A DNA stretch of 9,905 nt, from contig PMHI01000105.1 in the NCBI GenBank assembly GCA_003156615.1, forward strand, positions 2,932 to 12,836, read 5' to 3'. Positions 5,488 through 9,905 of the stretch are shown one piece after another. Every line of letters begins with the position of its first letter. The stretch's first letter is position 1. Both the position numbers and the translations under genes were made by a program. Source of the DNA: Acidobacteriaceae bacterium. Its GTDB lineage: Bacteria > Acidobacteriota > Terriglobia > Terriglobales > SbA1. Below the pieces are notes generated by a model, which saw nothing but the letters and a program-made list of their open reading frames with translations, was not told the DNA's origin and did not search any database.

Positions 5488-5928
5488 ATGTTTCGCGGCA
5501 ATCACCCAACTCGCGTGGACGAAAAGGGACGGTTGAAGATCCCGGCCGAATTCAAGCGAGTGATCGACGAGAAGTATGGACAGCAATTTTACATCACGAG
5601 TCAGGACGGGAAGGTTGCACAAGTATATCCCTTCGAAGAATGGGAGCGGATCGAGCAGAAGCTGGCGGGGCTCTCCAATTTCAATCCGACGAAGAAAAAG
5701 TTTATCGACCGCAGCAACTATTACGGGCAGCAGGTCGAGATGGACGGGCAGGGACGCTTGTTGCTGCCGCAGTTGTTGCGCGAGTCAGGGCAGATCAAGG
5801 GCGAGGTAGCGGTTCTGGGGCATTTGACGTTTCTCGTGGTCAGGAACCTGGAACAGTTCAAGAAAGAGATCGAGGAAGAAGAGTTCACGCCTGACGATGA
5901 GAAGACGCTCGACGAATTGGGCATCTAG
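5488..5928 (+). CDS. mraZ: Transcriptional regulator MraZ
   Basis: A 146-residue DNA-binding regulator and usual first gene of the dcw cluster. It has two tandem AbrB/SpoVT-like half-domains, each with the conserved DxxxR motif: D11-EKG-R15 within MFRGNHPTRVDEKGRLKIP, and D86-GQG-R90 within VEMDGQGRLLLP. MraZ forms ring-shaped oligomers that bind tandem repeats in its own promoter and represses or tunes the division genes. The canonical MFRG start fixes the initiator codon, although no good Shine-Dalgarno precedes it. The acidic C-terminus (EIEEEEFTPDDEKTLDELG) is typical. The stop codon overlaps the rsmH start by one base (TAGTG). The three GTGG boxes at 5304-5330 are its likely target. Confidence 0.95.
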   Translation: MFRGNHPTRVDEKGRLKIPAEFKRVIDEKYGQQFYITSQDGKVAQVYPFEEWERIEQKLAGLSNFNPTKKKFIDRSNYYGQQVEMDGQGRLLLPQLLRESGQIKGEVAVLGHLTFLVVRNLEQFKKEIEEEEFTPDDEKTLDELGI

Positions 5929-6866
5929 TGGGCGAGGGTTTAACAGACACCCCTCAGGGGGTTGGGCATGGGGGAAGGGAAGCCAGCCATGTTCCGGTTC
6001 TTTTAAAAGAAGCGATCGACTTTTTAAGCGTGCGGCGTGGCGGGACCTATATCGACGCCACGGTGGGCTTGGGCGGACACAGTTACGAAATCGCAAAACG
6101 CCTCGGCGCACCGGGACGTTTGATAGGGCTCGATAAGGATCCGGCAGCGCTGGAAATTGCAGGCTCCAGGCTTCGGGCATCGGGCGTCGGCGAAGCGGAT
6201 TGGCCGGCCATCGAATTGCGGCAAGCATCCTTTGCGAGTTTGGCCGAAGCCCGAAGCCCGATAGCCGACGGCTTGCTGGCCGACATCGGTGTCAGCAGCT
6301 TGCAACTGAACGATGCGGCACGCGGATTTAGTTTTCAGGCGGATGGACCGCTCGACATGCGGATGGACCCGCGGTCGGAGCGTACCGCCGAACAAGTGGT
6401 AAACCACCTCGACGAGCGCGAGCTTGCCGATGTGATTTACGAATTCGGAGAGGAAAGGAGGTCGCGGAGAATCGCCAGAGCCATTGTCCGGTCGCGGCCG
6501 ATACGATCTACCGCACATCTTGCGGATGTCATATCAGCCGCGGCCCGGCCAATGAATTCTGAACAACGGCGAATTCATCCGGCGACCCGAACTTTTCAGG
6601 CGCTCCGAATCTTCGTAAACCGCGAACTGGACGATCTGCGGGCGCTGCTGGACGCGGCGCCCCGGGTGGTGAAGCCAGGAGGGCGGGTGGTGGTGATTAG
6701 TTTTCACTCGCTGGAGGATCGCATCGTGAAAGATGCCTTCCGCGAGGCAGCGAAGCAGGGTTCCATGAGTTTGCTTACGAAAAAACCGCTCACTGCGACA
6801 GAAGAAGAGAGTGATCGCAATCCGCGGGCACGCAGCGCGAAGTTGCGGGCGGCGGAAAGAATTTAA
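5928..6866 (+). CDS. rsmH: 16S rRNA (cytosine(1402)-N(4))-methyltransferase RsmH
   Basis: A 312-residue SAM-dependent enzyme (formerly MraW) that methylates N4 of C1402 in the decoding centre of 16S rRNA. Family motifs run in order: HVPVLLKEAIDFL (21-33), the SAM loop YIDATVGLGGHS (41-52), GLDKDP (67-72), ADIGVSSLQLN (118-128) with RGFSFQADGPLDMRMD (132-147), RTFQALRIFVNREL (221-234), VVISFHSLEDRIVK (255-268) and the C-terminal NPRARSAKLRAAER (298-311). The only sensible start is GTG 5928, which shares its G with the TAG stop of mraZ; no Shine-Dalgarno is seen, so initiation is probably coupled to mraZ translation. The first 20 residues form a glycine-rich extension before the conserved core. 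A 248-nt gap follows. Confidence 0.95.
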   Translation: MGEGLTDTPQGVGHGGREASHVPVLLKEAIDFLSVRRGGTYIDATVGLGGHSYEIAKRLGAPGRLIGLDKDPAALEIAGSRLRASGVGEADWPAIELRQASFASLAEARSPIADGLLADIGVSSLQLNDAARGFSFQADGPLDMRMDPRSERTAEQVVNHLDERELADVIYEFGEERRSRRIARAIVRSRPIRSTAHLADVISAAARPMNSEQRRIHPATRTFQALRIFVNRELDDLRALLDAAPRVVKPGGRVVVISFHSLEDRIVKDAFREAAKQGSMSLLTKKPLTATEEESDRNPRARSAKLRAAERI

Positions 6867-6957
6867 CGCGGGCGCCCGGCTTCAGGCTTCCGGACGGAAA
6901 GTCGAAACGGTCGCTCGTAAACGGAAGACGATTTCAAAAGTTTGATTCCGGAAAACC

Positions 6958-7065
6958 TGCCGGGGTCCCCGGCACAGCTGTCATGGCGTGCCGGGAGTTC
7001 AGGTTCGGAAAGGCGGACGAAGATCCGCCAGCAGAAAACTCCGGAGGCCGCCAGCCGGTCACCGG
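6958..7065. repeat. Series of stem-loops in the gap after rsmH
   Basis: The 248-nt gap (6867-7114) contains TGCCGGGG-T-CCCCGGCA (6958-6974), GGCGGA/TCCGCC with a 6-nt loop (7012-7029), CCGGT-C-ACCGG (7055-7065) and a 10-bp direct repeat CCGGAGGCCG (7041-7050 and 7062-7071). No T-tract follows any stem, so these are not ordinary intrinsic terminators. They may act in mRNA processing or partial attenuation within the dcw transcript. No credible gene was seen in this gap. Confidence 0.5.
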
Positions 7066-7114
7066 AGGCCGGGTTCTGGGGTTCCGTGGTAGGAATCCAA
7101 ATTGAGGGTGAAAA

Positions 7115-7276
7115 ATGTACACGGGCACGTTGATTAAGGATCTGAGTGCGATGGTGGAGCGGGCTGAACGGGGCGCTCAACACAAACGGATTGCCGATAC
7201 GACGGAGCTGCATCGGCTATTTGAGTTGCGGGCTCCGCAGATGCAGAGTGAACCGGTTCTTCTAGGAGCGGCATAA
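7115..7276 (+). CDS. Small protein of unknown function in the dcw cluster
   Basis: A 53-residue ORF beginning MYTGTLIKDLSAMVERAERG and ending SEPVLLGAA. I do not recognise a family with certainty. It is likely real: GAGG lies 8 nt before the ATG, codon use resembles the neighbouring genes, and its TAA is immediately followed by the ftsL ATG with no gap (TAAATG), a sign of translational coupling. It has no signal peptide, membrane segment or cysteine. Residues about 5-40 look like an amphipathic, charged helix (IKDLSAMVERAERGAQHKRIADTTELHRLFELR). Its place between rsmH and ftsL suggests a small accessory or regulatory partner of the divisome, or a leader peptide for ftsL translation; both are inference. 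Confidence 0.7.
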   Translation: MYTGTLIKDLSAMVERAERGAQHKRIADTTELHRLFELRAPQMQSEPVLLGAA

Positions 7277-7744
7277 ATGGGGGCGGCAGCAGCTGCAATC
7301 CGAAGTGCAATCCCAGCGGCGCGTCGGAATACGCTTTTCAGCGGAACTCCGGAAATCTACTTCGCCAAAGCGATCGATAATTCGCGGTTGGTGAAGGTGG
7401 AAGATCGTGGACGCAATCGCGAAATGAAGCAGTTTGGCACCGCGCTGGCTTGCCTGTTTCTGCTGGTGTTTACTTACGCCTGGCAGCACTTCCGGGCGAT
7501 TGAATATGGTTACCACATCGAGTCGGCGAAGCGCGAACTCAATAACCTGACGGAGATGAACCGTGCTCTGCGATTGGAGGATGCGTCGTTACGCGATCCG
7601 GAACGAATTGATGTGATGGCGCGGCGGATGGGACTGGTGCCACCGGAACCAGGGCAGGTGATCCGCATGGATAGCGCGTCGGCAGATTCGAACGCGCCGG
7701 TGATGGCTAGCGCGGAGCCCACAATGGTGCTGGCGGGGCAGTAG
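7277..7744 (+). CDS. ftsL: FtsL-like cell division protein
   Basis: A 155-residue bitopic membrane protein in the FtsL position of the dcw cluster. An N-terminal cytoplasmic part of about 50 residues is followed by one membrane helix at about 53-71 (FGTALACLFLLVFTYAWQ). A periplasmic coiled coil follows at about 73-105 (IESAKRELNNLTEMNRALRLED), and then the conserved LRDPERIDVMARRMGLVPPEPGQVI (105-129), typical of FtsL/DivIC-type proteins. FtsL joins FtsB and FtsQ to activate FtsW-FtsI at the septum. AGGAG lies 8 nt before the ATG, inside the end of the preceding small ORF, whose stop codon abuts this start. The C-terminal tail (130-155) is Ala/Ser/Met-rich and poorly conserved. Sequence similarity is modest as usual for FtsL, so position supports the name. 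Confidence 0.85.
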   Translation: MGAAAAAIRSAIPAARRNTLFSGTPEIYFAKAIDNSRLVKVEDRGRNREMKQFGTALACLFLLVFTYAWQHFRAIEYGYHIESAKRELNNLTEMNRALRLEDASLRDPERIDVMARRMGLVPPEPGQVIRMDSASADSNAPVMASAEPTMVLAGQ

Positions 7745-7756
7745 CGGTTTATGGGG

Positions 7757-7829
7757 GACCGGCTCTTCGATCCGGTCGGCGAGCGAGAGCTCAGCTCAGT
7801 TTCGGCGGCCTGTCTGGATGCGGGCCGCC
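7757..7829. repeat. Three stem-loops in the ftsL-ftsI gap
   Basis: The 129-nt gap holds GACCGG/CCGGTC with a 9-nt loop (7757-7777), GAGCT-C-AGCTC (7787-7797) and GGCGGCC/GGCCGCC with a 12-nt loop (7804-7829). The last stem is followed by ATGTTTGTCTA, a weak T-rich run, so it could be a leaky terminator or attenuator that lowers ftsI and downstream expression relative to the promoter-proximal genes. No promoter was found in the gap. Confidence 0.45.
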
Positions 7830-7873
7830 ATGTTTGTCTAAACGAGCCCACAACGAACTAACCACGGGTTTCC

Positions 7874-9905
7874 ATGATGACTCGGCCAAAGCTCGGCAAG
7901 AACTCCCGGCTCTACCTTCTGGGAGCGATGCTCCTGTTCTGGTGCCTAGCGATTTGCGGCCGGCTGGTTTATCTGCAAATCTTCCGCTATGGCAGCTTTG
8001 TGAAGCAGGCGGAGCACCAGCAGCAGCGCGAGATTCCGCTCTCCGCCAAGCGTGGCGTGATTTTTGACCGCGCAGGAAAAGAGCTGGCGATGTCCGTGCT
8101 GGTGGATTCGGCTTTCGCCGTGCCCACCGAAGTAAAAGACCTGCCCACGGCGGTTTCCCTGATTACCCGCATCACCGGCGAGGATCACAATGTGGTGTTG
8201 GCCGACTGCCGCAACCACAAGACGTTCTGCTGGGTGGCGCGCAAGGCAGATGACGAGACGATCGAACGCATCAAGTCGCTAAACCTGCAGGGTATTCATT
8301 TTCAAAAGGAGCCGAAACGTTTTTACCCCGCGCGCGATCTGGCGGCCCAGGTAGTTGGAACCGTGGGCATGGAAGACTCCGGGCAGAGCGGGATCGAGCA
8401 CGGGTTCGACGATGAACTACGCGGGCGCGCAGGGAAGATGTTCATCTCGGTGGATGCCCACCGGCAGTGGTTTTCTGATGTGGAGAAGCAGCCAGAGCCA
8501 GGCGAGAGCTTGGTCCTGACCATCGACAAGAATATTCAGTACATCGCCGAGAAGGAACTGGAGCAGGCGATTCACGACACGCAGGCAATCGCGGGCACGG
8601 TGATCGTCGAGGATCCGCATACGGGGGAAATTCTGGCGCTGGCCAATCGTCCCACGTTCAATCCAAACCTGCGCAAGCAGATCACGCCCGCCGCGCTGAC
8701 CAATCGCGCCGTGAGCTATGTGTACGAGCCCGGGTCGACCTTCAAGCTGGTGACCATTTCAGCAGCGCTTGAAGAGAAGCTGACGAATCCCGATGAAGTG
8801 TTCGACTGCCAGATGGGAGCGATCGTCTACAACGGCATGCGCATTCGCGACTCGAAGCCGCATGGCTTGTTACCGGTGTGGGGCGTGCTGGCGGAGTCAA
8901 GTGACGTGGGTGCGATCAAGATTGCGCTGCGGCTGGGCGAAGGCCGCTTCTACAAATACATTCGCGAGTTTGGATTCGGACAGCAAACTGGTATCGAGTT
9001 GCCGGGCGAGACACGCGGGCTGACCAAGCCGGTGAGCCGCTGGTCGAAGGTTTCGATTGCCGCGATTTCCATGGGCCAGGAAATTGGGATTTCGCCGATT
9101 CAGCTGGCGGGACTGGTCTCCACATTTGCCAACGATGGCGTGTGGGTGGCGCCGCGCATTGTTGCAGGGAAGGTTGACCCAGGGGACGCCCCGCAGCCCG
9201 GGATGAAGTCCGTGGCGTTTCATCCGGGAGCGTCGCACAGGGTCGTCTCAAGTTATACGGCTGCCGAGATGCGAGCCATGATGCAGAAAGTGGTGCTCGA
9301 AGGCACGGGACGCAAAGCGATTCTGGAAGGCTACACTTCGGCAGGGAAGACGGGGACGGGACAGAAGGTCGATCCGGCGACCGGCGCGTATTCAAAGACG
9401 AAATACGTCGCATCGTTCGCGGGATTCGCACCCCTGAACAATCCCCAGATTGTAGTGGCTGTGATTCTGGATTCGGCCGTGGGACTGCACCAGGGCGGGC
9501 AAGTATCGGCCCCCGTATTTCGCCGCGTGGCGCAGCAGGTGCTGGAGTACCTGCACGCGCCGCACGATCTGCCGCTGTCGCCCAATCATCAGTTGCTGTT
9601 AGCTCAAGCGGAGATGAAGGATAAGGACTTCGAAGAGGGCACGCCGGATCATCCCGGCGAACCGCTGGAAACAGCGGAGGTGAACGGGGATTCGACGCAA
9701 CCCCCGGTGGGTAAGGACCTGGTGGCCCAGGCGCCCCTTCGGCAGGCTCAGGGCAGGCTCTCGCCCGCGACCGCCCGAGCCGAAGGAAACGTTGTGCAGG
9801 CGGCGACGCGGGTGAGCGAACCGTTATCGAGTACGCAAGTTGGAAGTTCGGCGGGTCAGAGTCCACCGCAACCGATGGCGCCGAACCCGGCCGACGCAGC
9901 CGCCG
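7874..9905 (+). CDS. ftsI: Peptidoglycan transpeptidase FtsI / class B PBP (3' end outside window)
   Basis: At least 677 residues, cut by the right edge. A short cytoplasmic N-terminus is followed by a membrane helix at about 13-33 and RGVIFDRAGKELAMS (60-74), the usual start of the class B PBP pedestal domain. The transpeptidase domain spans about 240-560 with catalytic STFK (S288-K291) and KTG (K492-G494). The second motif reads S342-S343-D344, where FtsI normally has SSN; codon GAC is clear. The enzyme cross-links septal peptidoglycan together with FtsW, activated by FtsQLB. From about 565 a low-complexity tail begins, rich in E/D, then Q/P/A, and contains an in-frame interspersed repeat (9736-9786); a terminal PASTA domain may lie beyond the edge. 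An in-frame TAA at 7859-7861 limits the start to ATG 7874 or 7877; the ribosome site is weak. Confidence 0.93.
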   Translation, partial: MMTRPKLGKNSRLYLLGAMLLFWCLAICGRLVYLQIFRYGSFVKQAEHQQQREIPLSAKRGVIFDRAGKELAMSVLVDSAFAVPTEVKDLPTAVSLITRITGEDHNVVLADCRNHKTFCWVARKADDETIERIKSLNLQGIHFQKEPKRFYPARDLAAQVVGTVGMEDSGQSGIEHGFDDELRGRAGKMFISVDAHRQWFSDVEKQPEPGESLVLTIDKNIQYIAEKELEQAIHDTQAIAGTVIVEDPHTGEILALANRPTFNPNLRKQITPAALTNRAVSYVYEPGSTFKLVTISAALEEKLTNPDEVFDCQMGAIVYNGMRIRDSKPHGLLPVWGVLAESSDVGAIKIALRLGEGRFYKYIREFGFGQQTGIELPGETRGLTKPVSRWSKVSIAAISMGQEIGISPIQLAGLVSTFANDGVWVAPRIVAGKVDPGDAPQPGMKSVAFHPGASHRVVSSYTAAEMRAMMQKVVLEGTGRKAILEGYTSAGKTGTGQKVDPATGAYSKTKYVASFAGFAPLNNPQIVVAVILDSAVGLHQGGQVSAPVFRRVAQQVLEYLHAPHDLPLSPNHQLLLAQAEMKDKDFEEGTPDHPGEPLETAEVNGDSTQPPVGKDLVAQAPLRQAQGRLSPATARAEGNVVQAATRVSEPLSSTQVGSSAGQSPPQPMAPNPADAAA
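9736..9786. repeat. Interspersed palindromic repeat inserted in the ftsI tail
   Basis: The block begins CCTTCGGCAGGCTCAGGGCA and contains two GGCAGGCTC units (9741-9749 and 9752-9760). Arms CCTTCGGC (9736-9743) and GCCGAAGG (9779-9786) are perfect 8-bp inverted repeats around 35 nt. Sequences of this type, giving peptides such as LRQAQGRLSP on one strand and CPEPAEG on the other, are scattered in many soil-bacterial genomes. Here it is read in frame as LRQAQGRLSPATARAEG within the disordered part of FtsI, adding residues without breaking the gene. Confidence 0.7.

Noticed and set aside
5379..5894. GTG-start open frame with AGGAG 3 nt upstream, overlapping mraZ out of frame
   Set aside because: mraZ is unambiguous in the other frame. 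This product is Arg/Gly-rich without motifs, the ribosome site spacing is short, and frame openness is explained by mraZ codon use.
6942..7133. Open frame of 63 residues in the gap after rsmH
   Set aside because: It uses a TTG start without a ribosome site, covers several hairpins and repeats, and overlaps the start of the better-supported 53-residue ORF.
8916..9866. Long minus-strand open frame (316 residues) opposite ftsI
   Set aside because: It lies wholly antisense to a clear FtsI with conserved motifs. Its product is Pro/Ser/Arg-rich low-complexity sequence typical of the complement of GC-rich genes, and it crosses the interspersed repeat.

Overview
The window looks like chromosomal DNA from a GC-rich Gram-negative bacterium, most likely Acidobacteriota. 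This assignment is an inference. It rests on the gene style, the order of the division cluster, and a short GC-rich interspersed repeat (positions 9736-9786) of a kind common in soil-bacterial genomes. No rRNA, tRNA, CRISPR array, transposase or phage gene is visible.

Left part (1-5006) is a run of small, mostly unlinked housekeeping or stress-type genes. A CPA2-type cation:proton antiporter fused to a PTS EIIA-like domain runs off the left edge on the minus strand. Divergent from it is an exported protein with two BON domains. Convergent with that is a Tat-exported M24 (Xaa-Pro type) metallopeptidase. Divergent from the peptidase is a 59-residue CPXCG-type zinc-ribbon protein that may be leaderless. 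A YbjQ-like protein follows, bracketed by a 16-bp perfect inverted repeat, and then a small four-helix membrane protein on the minus strand.

Positions 5007-5487 hold no gene I can support. This stretch contains inverted repeats and a recognisable mraZ promoter. Three GTGG boxes at an exact 10-bp period lie over the -10 and start site, which is what an MraZ autoregulatory operator should look like.

Right part (5488-9905) is the start of the division and cell wall (dcw) cluster: mraZ, rsmH, a 53-residue unrecognised small ORF, ftsL, and ftsI (cut by the right edge). MraZ is the cluster regulator, RsmH methylates 16S rRNA, and FtsL and FtsI belong to the septal peptidoglycan synthesis machinery. 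Two gaps inside the cluster (6867-7114 and 7745-7873) are rich in stem-loops. FtsI carries SSD where the SxN motif is normally SSN, and its C-terminal tail contains an in-frame copy of the interspersed repeat.

The items most worth following up are the 53-residue ORF inserted between rsmH and ftsL, the inverted repeats around the YbjQ-like gene, the MraZ operator, and the FtsI motif variant.
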